This document shows positions 7,701 through 14,504 of a DNA stretch of 35,747 nucleotides, piece after piece (position 1 is the first letter of the stretch; each line of letters starts with the position of its first letter). The notes under the pieces are model-generated. The model had not been told where the DNA came from. It saw nothing but the letters and a program-made list of their open reading frames with translations, and searched no databases. The translations under genes were made by a program, and so were the position numbers. Source of the stretch: an uncultured Pseudomonadota bacterium (GTDB lineage: Bacteria > Pseudomonadota > Gammaproteobacteria > Xanthomonadales > Ahniellaceae); assembly GCA_937996755.1 (NCBI GenBank), contig CALKUS010000160.1:1-35747 (forward strand), given 5' to 3'.

Positions 7701-8323
7701 GGCAGCCAGGCCGTGGTGTTGTCGCCATAGGTGCCGTTGCAGTTCAGCACGGCGCCCGCGCCGACGTACTTCGGGCCGCCGACCGCATGGGCCGGCGTGC
7801 CGGTGGTTTCGGTGCGGTTGGTGATGCGCGTGCCGTCGTCGTTCGAGCGCGCATTCTTCGTCCGCGTCGGGAAGTACTTCGTCGACAGGTTGTGCAGCGG
7901 CGAGCCCGCGCCGCCCGTCACGATCGCCGTGTTGTATTCGAAGCCGTCGGCCGGCGCGGCCGTGAAGCTGGGCTGCGGGAACGGCGTGCCGTCCTTCTGC
8001 AGCGGCGGCGAATAGGTGATGGCCGGGTTGAAGTAGATGCGGTTGTAGACGTGCGAGTAGTAGCGCGGGTGGCGGTAGCCGAGCTGCGTTGCATTGTTCG
8101 CGCAGTCGTCGACGTTGTCCGGCATGAACGCCGAGGTCATCGAGCCGGAGTCGTCGAACGTCACCGCGATGTTCGGGTCGACGGACGAGTTCAGGAACAG
8201 CGGCGGCTTCTGCAGGTTCAGCGGCGTGACGACGGCCGCGCGGGCGGATTCGACACCGGCGCCGAGGGTCAGGGCCGCGGCGAGTGCGGCGAGGCCGAGC
8301 TGGTTGATGATGTGCTTGCTCAT
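4712..8323 (-). CDS. pilY1: Type IV pilus tip adhesin / assembly factor PilY1
   Basis: A 1203-residue exported protein with a signal peptide (about residues 1-30, ending SARAA). A MIDAS-like metal site D57-D-S-G-S61 sits at the start of a von Willebrand A-like region. The C-terminal half is a PilY1 beta-propeller domain with VYVGANDGMLHAFDAGTG and repeated LWEF/LWKF strands. An EF-hand-like calcium loop, DTNNDGAVD, lies at about residue 1137, in the region where Pseudomonas PilY1 binds calcium to control pilus extension and retraction. Known PilY1 proteins sit at the pilus tip with the minor pilins and act in adhesion and surface sensing. The start at 8323 has a good GAGGA ribosome site that overlaps the pilX stop, suggesting coupled translation. 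The usual homologue is about 1160 residues. Confidence 0.95.
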   Translation of the reverse strand: MSKHIINQLGLAALAAALTLGAGVESARAAVVTPLNLQKPPLFLNSSVDPNIAVTFDDSGSMTSAFMPDNVDDCANNATQLGYRHPRYYSHVYNRIYFNPAITYSPPLQKDGTPFPQPSFTAAPADGFEYNTAIVTGGAGSPLHNLSTKYFPTRTKNARSNDDGTRITNRTETTGTPAHAVGGPKYVGAGAVLNCNGTYGDNTTAWLPFATGTGTGGTSKAFYYRFTGTDPRDAAQVNNAANYVAVDVTAESAAVQQNFANWYSFYRTRTLLGRTAMTRVFGVQGNNLRVAFQNLNTSTYRFANGTTKWEKFVDVSATVKPRTNFFQWLYREDASGSTPLRASALRVGEAFKYGSSTITNSFNPYYEPAPVARELTCRQNFSITLTDGFWNESAPGYSGINDQTNRTLPDGTAYTKQAPYGNEPTTSDNPTLADITFNYWATDLRTDLANNVPKFIQEPNATASVQFFDPDNDPATWQHVVQYIVGLGVAGTRNFPGDLPALEANTLQWPAPTNNSPSAVDDAWHASINSRGEYFSAADPDELVDSLNNVLQSVLIRQGTASAATVTSGIIQASTLAFRTAFDSSDWSGQVVGYKVDEGGRRIEPPIWDAGAALNARTAERQILTSSGPTGGGIPFRWASLPTAYQTKLQDNPATVAVDNDGLGQDRLAWLRGDQSRERPAGPFRVRTKKLGAIVNSGAVVIAGPAAAYTDRWPEGSPELGSGAQLYSAFRATYKNRQRVVYVGANDGMLHAFDAGTGVTTFDSDGNPIIDAGSGDELWAYVPYEVAGNLSQLTNPDYQFTPYVDNTPTARDVFYGGRWHTVVVGALRRGGQGIFALDVTNPGVTESLASSTVLWEFSDDVAVGAGSDPKQLGYTYGKPNISRLANGKWVVVLPASYNSDETGDGAVGTGLSTLFILDIQTGAVLRQFNLTGSKGLTSPTMGDLQGDFVDEYAVAGDLNGQLWKFDLTSTTPSSWTVAKVFQPAVDGDQPITSAPRLFPDPTTADLIAVFGTGKYLEPVDRGNSIPQQRLYGLRLGYPGVTLTLADLQQQTLTKDASNRFRITSNAIPANKKGWFINLLDAGERDVTSAGALFAQGVSIFSTIIPNGNDPCAPSLRGNIYLIDATTGGMPSMGAIVDTNNDGAVDRLDDATVIGTAVSEAVAEGSPALLIAQGGGSGCLVDYCDIKPPVTVWRRRSWREIPNE

Positions 8324-8330
8324 GGGATCC

Positions 8331-8981
8331 TCACTTCACCGGTGCCGTATAGGTGGTTTCGACCGCGCGCGTGACGGCTTCGTTGCCACCCGTCGACCGC
8401 GCGGTAATCCGGAACAGCTCCATTCGACCGTTGCCGCCGGACGAGGCTGCCGCCCCTTCGTAGTTGGCCGTGCCGGTCTGCCCGCCTTCGGCCTGCTTGC
8501 CCGTGCCCGCCTGCCGGAACTCGCCGAGGTCGGCGATGATGAAAGAAGGCTGCCGCGCGAGCGCCGCAGTGGGGCGCGCCGACGTGTCGGAAAAGTCGTA
8601 GCGACCGGTCGGGTAGGTCTGCGCGCTCGTCGTCGTGTAGCCGCGATAGTTGCGGTACGCCTCGACGAGAGCCTGGTCGGCCATCCAGATGCCCTGCGTC
8701 CCGTTGACGTCGCCTCGCTGGGCCGTCCCGTTGGCTCGCAGGAAGTTGCTGGAGATGCGCCCTTCGGCGAGGCGGATCGCCGTGTCCGCGCCGTTGCGGG
8801 CCAGCGTCGCGTTGCGCAAGCCGCCGGCCATGCGCTCCTGCGTGATGCTCTGGCGCATCGCGATCGTCGCGAGCAGCGTGATCAGCACGAGGAACATCAA
8901 GCCGACGATGAGCGCCGCGCCGCGCTGTTCGCGGATGCGCGCCGGGACGGATCGGCGGAACCGGGGATTGAGCATTGCCAT
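8331..8981 (-). CDS. pilX: Type IV minor pilin PilX
   Basis: A 216-residue PilX-type minor pilin. The N-terminus has a basic leader ending REQRG, followed by AALIVGLMFLVLITLLATIAMRQS and the conserved ERMAG stretch of the PilX N-terminal family. Position 5 of the mature protein is Val rather than the usual pilin Glu. PilX is a core member of the PilVWX-FimU-PilE initiation complex. The start at 8981 is preceded by GAGG six nt upstream, whereas the longer reading frame to 9146 would put low-complexity sequence before the leader. The stop lies 7 nt before pilY1, and the pilW stop is 31 nt upstream. Confidence 0.9.
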   Translation of the reverse strand: MAMLNPRFRRSVPARIREQRGAALIVGLMFLVLITLLATIAMRQSITQERMAGGLRNATLARNGADTAIRLAEGRISSNFLRANGTAQRGDVNGTQGIWMADQALVEAYRNYRGYTTTSAQTYPTGRYDFSDTSARPTAALARQPSFIIADLGEFRQAGTGKQAEGGQTGTANYEGAAASSGGNGRMELFRITARSTGGNEAVTRAVETTYTAPVK

Positions 8982-9012
8982 GGTGGACCTCACCGTGCCG
9001 GGGCGACCGGCA

Positions 9013-10404
9013 TCAGAAGTTGTAGCCACGGATGTTGACCTGCGTGCTGAACTCGCGACGCAGCATCCGATAGGGGGGCAACCCGCTGCGCATCGTGCCG
9101 AGCGCCGACGGGACCTCGAACGTGCCGGCGGCCGTGTTCGCGGCACCGGAGTTCGTGTACGAGTAGCGGAACGCGTCGTCGCCGTTCGGCGATACGTCGT
9201 TGACGGTGTTCAGGAGCATCGAGATCTCGATGCTCTTCACCGAGCGCCAGCCGCAGCCGGCTTCCGGCGTGCCGAAATAATTGTTCGCCGGCAGGTACTC
9301 GGGCGGCGTCGCCGGGGAATCCGGGCAGTCCGCCGCCATCGCGTCGACCTGCTCCGCGTTGAGGTACTTGGTTCGGCCGAACTGGTCGTCGACGGCATAC
9401 AGGAAGTCGAGGCGCTCGACGCCCTCGACGAGCTCGGACGCCGTGCCGTTCTCGCTGCGCATCAACACCGCGATCTTGCGGTTCGCGGGGCTGCGCTGCG
9501 GGTCGGGGTCGTCCTTGAGCTGCAGGAAGTAGCTCACCTGCATGAGGTCGCGCGTCAGGTTGAACGCGCGCACGTCCGTGTCGTACGCGAGGCGCTGCAT
9601 CACGTCGTCGTTGAAGTTGCCGGTCGCCGTCAGCGTTCCGCCGTTCGCGCGCATCTTGAGGATCTCGCCGGTCGCGCAGTCGGTGATCAGCACCTGCCCG
9701 ATGGTCGTATCGGTCACGCCGAGCGCATTGGTGTCGACAGCGATCGACACCGGGACGCCGTCGGGCCCGACGTTCGCGGCTTCGGTCGCGACTCGCACGC
9801 CGGCGCCGCGGACGTAGCGGATGGTCATCACGTCCGAACCACGCACGCGGTTCCCCGCGTTCAGGCCCATGGTCGCGCGCCCGCCCGCAAACACGGTCGC
9901 GTCGGTGCCGCGGTTCGCCAGGTTCACGGCCGGCCGGCAGGTGCTCGCATCGCAATCGCTGCCGAACAGCGACCAGCGCGGGCTGATCAGGTACGTCGCG
10001 TTCGGCGACGACGTGACCGGCGGCGCGGCCGTGACCGACGGACCGAAGGCCAGGCCCGCGGGACGGGCGGCGCCCACGTTGTAGTGCGCGATGAGCGGGC
10101 GGCCGCGCTCGAGATAGTACTCGCCCGCCGTGCCGCCGGACGTGCCGAGGCGCCCGCTGCCGGCCGCGAAGTTGCTGCAGTACTGCGACGCGCCGGCGTG
10201 CAGGTCGGCCGAGATGCGCTGCAGCGCGTAGCGGCCGTTCTCCTGCATGCGCGCCATGCCGTCCTGTACGCGGTTCGTGATGCCCACGTTGTTCATGAGC
10301 GTCAGCAGGCCGAGCGTGACGAGCAGCGCAAGGACGATCGTGATCATCAGCTCGACGAGGCTGAGGCCCGCCATGCGACGAAGGCCGAGCTTGTGCTGGA
10401 TCAT
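9013..10404 (-). CDS. pilW: Type IV minor pilin PilW
   Basis: A 463-residue PilW family protein. The leader ends MAG13 and the mature protein begins L14-S-L-V-E18-LMITIVLALLVTLGLLTL, so the +1 residue is Leu instead of Phe while Glu5 is kept. The long C-terminal domain contains several cysteines (QYCSNF, SDCDASTCRP, TDCATG, ADCPD, AGCGW) that could form disulfides in the periplasm, and it matches the large size normal for PilW. Its ATG overlaps the pilV stop as ATGA, so translation is probably coupled. It works with PilV, PilX, PilE and the FimT-like pilin to prime the pilus. Confidence 0.92.
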   Translation of the reverse strand: MIQHKLGLRRMAGLSLVELMITIVLALLVTLGLLTLMNNVGITNRVQDGMARMQENGRYALQRISADLHAGASQYCSNFAAGSGRLGTSGGTAGEYYLERGRPLIAHYNVGAARPAGLAFGPSVTAAPPVTSSPNATYLISPRWSLFGSDCDASTCRPAVNLANRGTDATVFAGGRATMGLNAGNRVRGSDVMTIRYVRGAGVRVATEAANVGPDGVPVSIAVDTNALGVTDTTIGQVLITDCATGEILKMRANGGTLTATGNFNDDVMQRLAYDTDVRAFNLTRDLMQVSYFLQLKDDPDPQRSPANRKIAVLMRSENGTASELVEGVERLDFLYAVDDQFGRTKYLNAEQVDAMAADCPDSPATPPEYLPANNYFGTPEAGCGWRSVKSIEISMLLNTVNDVSPNGDDAFRYSYTNSGAANTAAGTFEVPSALGTMRSGLPPYRMLRREFSTQVNIRGYNF

Positions 10405-10940
10405 GGCTGCACCACCCACTGGAACTGCTGCGCAACGCCGGCGGCGTCGTTGCCTTCCGTCTTCTCCGTCCATGCCACCGTGATCGTGCACAGGCCGTCG
10501 TAGATCGGCACGGTCTGCATCTGGATCGCGGTCGGCATCGGAGTGCCGGCCGTGCGGGTGCACAGAACTGTGCCGCTGCCGCCGGGCAGCATGTTGCCGA
10601 TCATCCGGCCCCAGGCCCAGGTGTCGCGTTGCGCGAGCTCCGCGGCGCGGCACGGCGTCGCGTTCGTGCACTGGTTCGTCGGCGTGCCGGTCGCGCTGGA
10701 GTACGTGCCGTTGTAGTTGCCGGCCCAGATTCCACGCACGTTCGAGCGCATGCGGTCCAGCATCGCCTCGGCGAGGAAGCTCGCCTGCGTGTGCTGGAAG
10801 CCGACCTGGTTGCTGCGCACGGCCGACGTCAGGAGCAGCCCCAGCCCGATCAGGCCGATGCTGAAGACGACGACGGCCGTCATCACCTCGATGAGCGTGA
10901 AGCCGCGCGCGCGCGCGATCCGGGAGTTGTATTTGCTCAT
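10401..10940 (-). CDS. pilV: Type IV minor pilin PilV
   Basis: A 179-residue prepilin whose leader MSKYNSRIARARG is cleaved before F14-T-L-I-E18-VMTAVVVFSIGLIGLGLLL. The GLIGLGLL helix and the following SNQVGFQHTQASFLAEAMLDRMR stretch are typical of PilV. Its ATG overlaps the upstream fimT-like stop as ATGA, and its own stop overlaps the pilW ATG in the same way. Order and overlaps match the fimU-pilV-pilW-pilX-pilY1-pilE operon of Pseudomonas and Xanthomonas. Confidence 0.92.
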   Translation of the reverse strand: MSKYNSRIARARGFTLIEVMTAVVVFSIGLIGLGLLLTSAVRSNQVGFQHTQASFLAEAMLDRMRSNVRGIWAGNYNGTYSSATGTPTNQCTNATPCRAAELAQRDTWAWGRMIGNMLPGGSGTVLCTRTAGTPMPTAIQMQTVPIYDGLCTITVAWTEKTEGNDAAGVAQQFQWVVQP

Positions 10941-11503
10941 GAGCAGCTCACGTCGACCGGGTTGCCGGCCTCGTCATTGCCGAAATTGTTCGCCGTGTAG
11001 TTCCACTTGCGGATCGACGCCCGGCCGATCGCGTTGACGATCACGGCGCGATGGTGGTTGAAGCCTTCCGGCTGGCAGATCGCGAATTCCGCCTTGAGCG
11101 TGGCCGGCGCGGTGAGGTCGCCCATCGGGCCGAAGGTGAGGCTCAGGGCGTCGCTGCCTTCGATCAGACGGTAGTCCTCCTCGACCGGGCCGTGCTGGCG
11201 CAGGATCTCGTTCGCGCCGGCCACGCTGCCGTTGCCGTCGATGTCGATGCCGACGAACCAGCCGTCTTCCCAGTCGCCGTCCGCGACCACCCGCACGCTG
11301 CGCCCGAGGCGCGCGGCTTCGCCGCGGGCGTAGGCGATGTCGGCGATCAGGTCGTTGGCCTGCGCCGACGCGCGGTAGTTCACGAGGAAGTCCTGGACGT
11401 TCGGGATCGCGATGCCGAGCAGGATCGCCAGGATCGAGAGGACGACGATGAGCTCGATCAGCGAAAAGCCTGCCGCTTGCCGGCGGCCGGGAGGATGCGA
11501 CAT
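10937..11503 (-). CDS. fimU: Minor pilin of FimT/FimU (GspH) family, first gene of pilus operon
   Basis: A 188-residue prepilin with leader MSHPPGRRQAAG and mature start F13-S-L-I-E17-LIVVLSILAILLGIAIPN. The globular part is GspH-like (ARLGRSVRVVADGDWEDGWFVGIDIDGNG, with a C-terminal ICQPEGFNHHRAVIVNAIGRASI strand). GGAG lies 7 nt before the ATG at 11503 and decides the start. The frame is open to 11644 but the extra residues are not pilin-like. As the leading gene it corresponds by position to FimU of Pseudomonas. By sequence alone fimT or fimU are equally fair names. The promoter must lie in 11504-11765, where only a weak CRP-like site is seen. Confidence 0.88.
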   Translation of the reverse strand: MSHPPGRRQAAGFSLIELIVVLSILAILLGIAIPNVQDFLVNYRASAQANDLIADIAYARGEAARLGRSVRVVADGDWEDGWFVGIDIDGNGSVAGANEILRQHGPVEEDYRLIEGSDALSLTFGPMGDLTAPATLKAEFAICQPEGFNHHRAVIVNAIGRASIRKWNYTANNFGNDEAGNPVDVSCS

Positions 11504-11629
11504 GACGCGCTCCAGAATTCGACAACGGATGTCGAGTGGCCGCGAGTCTGATGTAGCGGCGGGGTCGCCGCCAGTCGGTGATTCCCCGATGCAACCTTCA
11601 CGGTAGCAATTTCCGGACGAGCGGAACTC

Positions 11630-11645
11630 CTTGAAATGCGTCACA
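11630..11645. promoter_or_regulatory. Possible CRP/Clp/Vfr-like site upstream of the pilin operon
   Basis: CTTGA-AATGCG-TCACA matches the CRP-family consensus TGTGA-N6-TCACA at 8 of 10 positions. It lies about 130 nt upstream of the first pilin gene in the gap 11504-11765, which holds no gene. CRP-type regulators (Vfr, Clp) control type IV pili in related bacteria, which makes the site plausible. A match of this quality can also arise by chance. Confidence 0.3.
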
Positions 11646-11765
11646 AAAAGGCCGGCTCTCGCCGCTGGTGCGGTATCCGGCCCCGCTCGTCAGGAAGTCG
11701 CGCTGCGCGCGCGCAGAAGTGCGACGCGCGTCACGCTTTTCGACGCGTCTGTCGGACCGGTGAAC

Positions 11766-13163
11766 CTAGGGAACCTGGGCAACGGCCGTGCGCAGCCGGT
11801 AGCACGGGCGGTACGGATTGCCGCCGGGCAGCTTCATGCGGTTGTGCGCGACGAACGACGCGAGCAGGCGGTCGAGCGCCTCCATGATTTCGGGATCGCC
11901 GTCGATCTCGAACGGGCCGTTCGCCTCGATCGCGCGCACGCCCTCTTCCTTGACGTTGCCCGCGACGATGCCCGAGAACGCGCGGCGCAGGTTCGCCGCC
12001 AGCTCGTGCGGCGGCTGGCCGCGCTGCAGGTTCAGCGCGGCCATGTTCGCGTGCGTCGGCACGAACGGCACCTGGAACGGGTACTGCACGCGCAGGCCCC
12101 AATTGAAGTAGAACGCGTCCTGCGAGCGGATGCGGTGCTCGCGCACGTCGTCGACGCCGCGCGCCACCGCGCGCGCGACCTCGATCGGGTTGCCGACGAT
12201 GATGCGGTAGCGCTTCGCGGCCTCGTCGCCGAGCGCGAGGCGCAGGAACGCGTCGATCTGCTCGAAATACGCGGCCGATTCGCGCGGGCCGGTGAAGACC
12301 AGCGGGAACGGTGCCGCGGCGTTCTCCGGGTGCAGCAGGATGCCCAGCAGGTAGAGGATCTCCTCGGCCGTGCCGACGCCGCCCGGGAACACCACGATCG
12401 CGTGCGCGACGCGCACGAACGCCTCGAGGCGCTTCTCGATGTCCGGCATGATCACGAGGTTGTTCACGATCGGGTTCGGCGATTCCGCCGCGATGATCCC
12501 CGGCTCGGTGATGCCGATGTAGCGGTTGCCCTTGCGGCGCTGCTTCGCGTGGCCGATCGTGGCGCCCTTCATCGGGCCCTTCATCGCGCCGGGGCCGCAG
12601 CCCGTGCAGATGTCGAGGCCGCGCAGCCCGAGCTCGTATCCGACCACCTTCGTGTAGTCGTACTCGGCGCGCTGGATGGAGTGGCCACCCCAGCACACGA
12701 CGAGGCTGGGATCGACGCGCGGGCGCAGGATGCGCGCGTTGCGCAGGATCTCGAACACGGCATTGGTGATGCCGTTCGAGTCGGACAGGTCGAAGCGGCC
12801 CTCCTGGATCTGCGTCGCGACGTAGATGATGTCGCGCACGACCGCGAACAGCTGCTCGTTGATGCCGACGATCATCTTGGAGTCGACGAACGCCTGCGCC
12901 GGCGCCTTCACGAGCTCGAGCTTGACGCCGCGGTCCTGCTGCATCACGCGGATGTCGAAGTCGGGATAGCGCTCGAGGATCGCGCGCGGATCGTCGTTGC
13001 TCATGCCGCCGGTGAGCACGGCGAGCGCGCAGCGGCGCAGCAGCGCGTGCAGGCCGCCCTGCGTCGCGTCGCGCAGCCGGGAGACTTCCTGCCGCGACAG
13101 CACGTCCAGGCCTGCGGCCGGCGCGATGCGCGCGTTGTGGGTGGGATTGATGACGACGTTCAT
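11766..13163 (-). CDS. ppnN: Pyrimidine/purine nucleotide 5'-monophosphate nucleosidase (PpnN/YgdH)
   Basis: A 465-residue LOG-family enzyme. Homologues cleave nucleoside 5'-monophosphates to base plus ribose 5-phosphate, and E. coli PpnN is activated by (p)ppGpp to adjust purine pools. The Rossmann core shows CWGGHSIQ (157-164), the CGPGAMKGPMKGATIGHAKQR block (from 189) and the FPGGVGTAEEILYLLGI nucleotide/active-site motif (259-275) with the paired glutamates. N- and C-terminal extensions around the LOG core match the long YgdH type and not the short cytokinin-activating type. AGGAAG lies 4-5 nt before the ATG at 13163. The gene starts 61 nt after the stop of the cyclic-nucleotide/rhodanese gene on the same strand and may share its transcript. 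Confidence 0.93.
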   Translation of the reverse strand: MNVVINPTHNARIAPAAGLDVLSRQEVSRLRDATQGGLHALLRRCALAVLTGGMSNDDPRAILERYPDFDIRVMQQDRGVKLELVKAPAQAFVDSKMIVGINEQLFAVVRDIIYVATQIQEGRFDLSDSNGITNAVFEILRNARILRPRVDPSLVVCWGGHSIQRAEYDYTKVVGYELGLRGLDICTGCGPGAMKGPMKGATIGHAKQRRKGNRYIGITEPGIIAAESPNPIVNNLVIMPDIEKRLEAFVRVAHAIVVFPGGVGTAEEILYLLGILLHPENAAAPFPLVFTGPRESAAYFEQIDAFLRLALGDEAAKRYRIIVGNPIEVARAVARGVDDVREHRIRSQDAFYFNWGLRVQYPFQVPFVPTHANMAALNLQRGQPPHELAANLRRAFSGIVAGNVKEEGVRAIEANGPFEIDGDPEIMEALDRLLASFVAHNRMKLPGGNPYRPCYRLRTAVAQVP

Positions 13164-13224
13164 TCTTCTTCCTGGGATGGAGCGGCGGCGCCCTCGGCGC
13201 CTCGGTGGGCCATGCGCCCCACTT

Positions 13225-14247
13225 CTATCCGCGGACGGGCATCTCGTCGGCGGGAATGCCGCCGGAGAGCACGCGCGCGTCGAAGCCGCGTTCTGACAAG
13301 AGGTAGGCCGCAGACGCGCTGCGCCGACCCGAATCGCAATACACGATGTAGCAGCGCGAGCTGTCGAGCTCGGCGGCCGCGTCGCGAAGCCGCGCGAGCG
13401 GCAGGTTCACGCTGTCCGGAAGCCGCCCGCGGCGGTATTCCTCGGGCAGGCGCACGTCGACCAGCACGGCGTCGCTCGGCACGTCCTCCGGCTGCACTTC
13501 GCGCAGCATCGGCGCGCGCAGCAGGCGCTCGAAGTCGGCCGCGGAAAGGCGCATCGCCGAGACGGCGTCCAGCGCGCGCACCGTCGCGTTGCGCGGTGCG
13601 CCCGACACGAGCGCTTCCTCGCCGAACACCTTGCCGACGCCGAGCTTCACGATGACGCGCGTCGGCTTCACCGACTCGTCCATCACCACGACGTTGCCGG
13701 CGCGTATGACGTAGTAATAGTCCCCGGCCTCGCCCTGCCTGATGATCGCTTCACCGGGCTTGTATTCGGCCGGCTGCATGGCGCCGAAGATCTGCGCGAT
13801 GTTGCCGGGCGGGATGCGGAAGAACGCGGGGCTCTGCAGCAGCGCCGTCATCCAGTCGCCGGCATCGTCTTCCTCCAGCTCCTGCACCTCGACGTTGCCG
13901 CCGCCGGTCTGCGACCAGGTGAGCAGGAAGTCGAGGCGGTCGCGATCGACGTACAACACGTCCGCCGTCTTGAGGCACGTCGCCGTCGCGACGCGCTTCG
14001 CGCCCTGCGCGATCGCATGCTCCGCCGCGGGCGTGCCCGCCTTCACCACCGTCGTGGACTTGCCGTCGAACAGCTCGACTTCGCCGCTGACCAGGAACAC
14101 GGTCGTCTCGGCGGTCTCGCCGCGCGTGAACAGCACCTGGCCCTTCTGGTAGGTGCCGTCGCGCGACGCGCGCGCGAGCTCGGCGCGGTCGGCCGGATTC
14201 AGCGAGGCGAGCGGGATGAACTGGCGAAAGAGTGTGGGATTGACCAT
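13225..14247 (-). CDS. Double cyclic-nucleotide-binding-like domain protein with C-terminal rhodanese domain
   Basis: A 340-residue soluble protein. A first cNMP-binding-like beta-roll lies at about 7-110 but lacks a recognisable phosphate-binding cassette. A second at about 138-245 keeps it: VFGEEALVSGAPRNATV with E210 and R219 in the places that hold cAMP/cGMP in CRP-type domains. A rhodanese domain at about 255-340 carries the active-site loop C304-D-S-G-R-R-S, so it may handle sulfane sulfur. There is no helix-turn-helix, so it is not a CRP-type transcription factor. The ATG at 14247 is used here. A TTG at 14298 would add 17 residues, and neither has a good ribosome site. The ligand and target are unknown. 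PpnN follows 61 nt downstream. Confidence 0.88.
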   Translation of the reverse strand: MVNPTLFRQFIPLASLNPADRAELARASRDGTYQKGQVLFTRGETAETTVFLVSGEVELFDGKSTTVVKAGTPAAEHAIAQGAKRVATATCLKTADVLYVDRDRLDFLLTWSQTGGGNVEVQELEEDDAGDWMTALLQSPAFFRIPPGNIAQIFGAMQPAEYKPGEAIIRQGEAGDYYYVIRAGNVVVMDESVKPTRVIVKLGVGKVFGEEALVSGAPRNATVRALDAVSAMRLSAADFERLLRAPMLREVQPEDVPSDAVLVDVRLPEEYRRGRLPDSVNLPLARLRDAAAELDSSRCYIVYCDSGRRSASAAYLLSERGFDARVLSGGIPADEMPVRG

Positions 14248-14334
14248 TGCCCGCGCCAACGGCGCGATATCACGGGGAAAGGGGTCGATAAATGCCAAAT
14301 CGCGGTGGCTGGGTCAAGAAAAAATCCCGGCGAC

Positions 14335-14434
14335 GAAGCAGGGGGAGGGGGAGGGGGCGGGCGCGAGCTCGAGCAATCCGGGAATCTGCGGTCGGGCGGG
14401 GTACTCGCCCTCCCCCTCCGCGCCCCCTGCTCCC
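14335..14434. other. G-rich tract (quadruplex-prone) with C-rich counterpart
   Basis: Four successive G-runs of 5, 5, 5 and 3 separated by single bases stand at 14341-14361 on the plus strand, a textbook intramolecular G-quadruplex pattern. A C-rich stretch at about 14404-14434 is a loose reverse complement, so a hairpin is the alternative structure. The region lies between the TonB receptor terminator and the start of the cyclic-nucleotide gene, in a 257-nt gap without a gene. Confidence 0.55.
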
Positions 14435-14452
14435 GCTGTTCGAATTTCCCGA

Positions 14453-14481
14453 AAGCAAACGGCCCGCTTGCGCGGGCCGTT
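14453..14481 (-). terminator. Intrinsic terminator of the TonB-dependent receptor gene
   Basis: A perfect 10-bp stem AACGGCCCGC (14458-14467) and GCGGGCCGTT (14472-14481) with a TTGC loop begins 23 nt after the receptor stop. Read on the minus strand it is followed by TTTGCTTTC, a modest U-rich tail. It separates the receptor from the downstream cNMP/rhodanese gene. Confidence 0.8.
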
Positions 14482-14504
14482 GCTCGAATCGGACTTCGCT
14501 TCGC

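Noticed and set aside
5864..8374. 836-codon plus-strand frame opposite pilY1
   Set aside because: Shadow of pilY1, with low-complexity Arg/Val-rich translation and no ribosome site.
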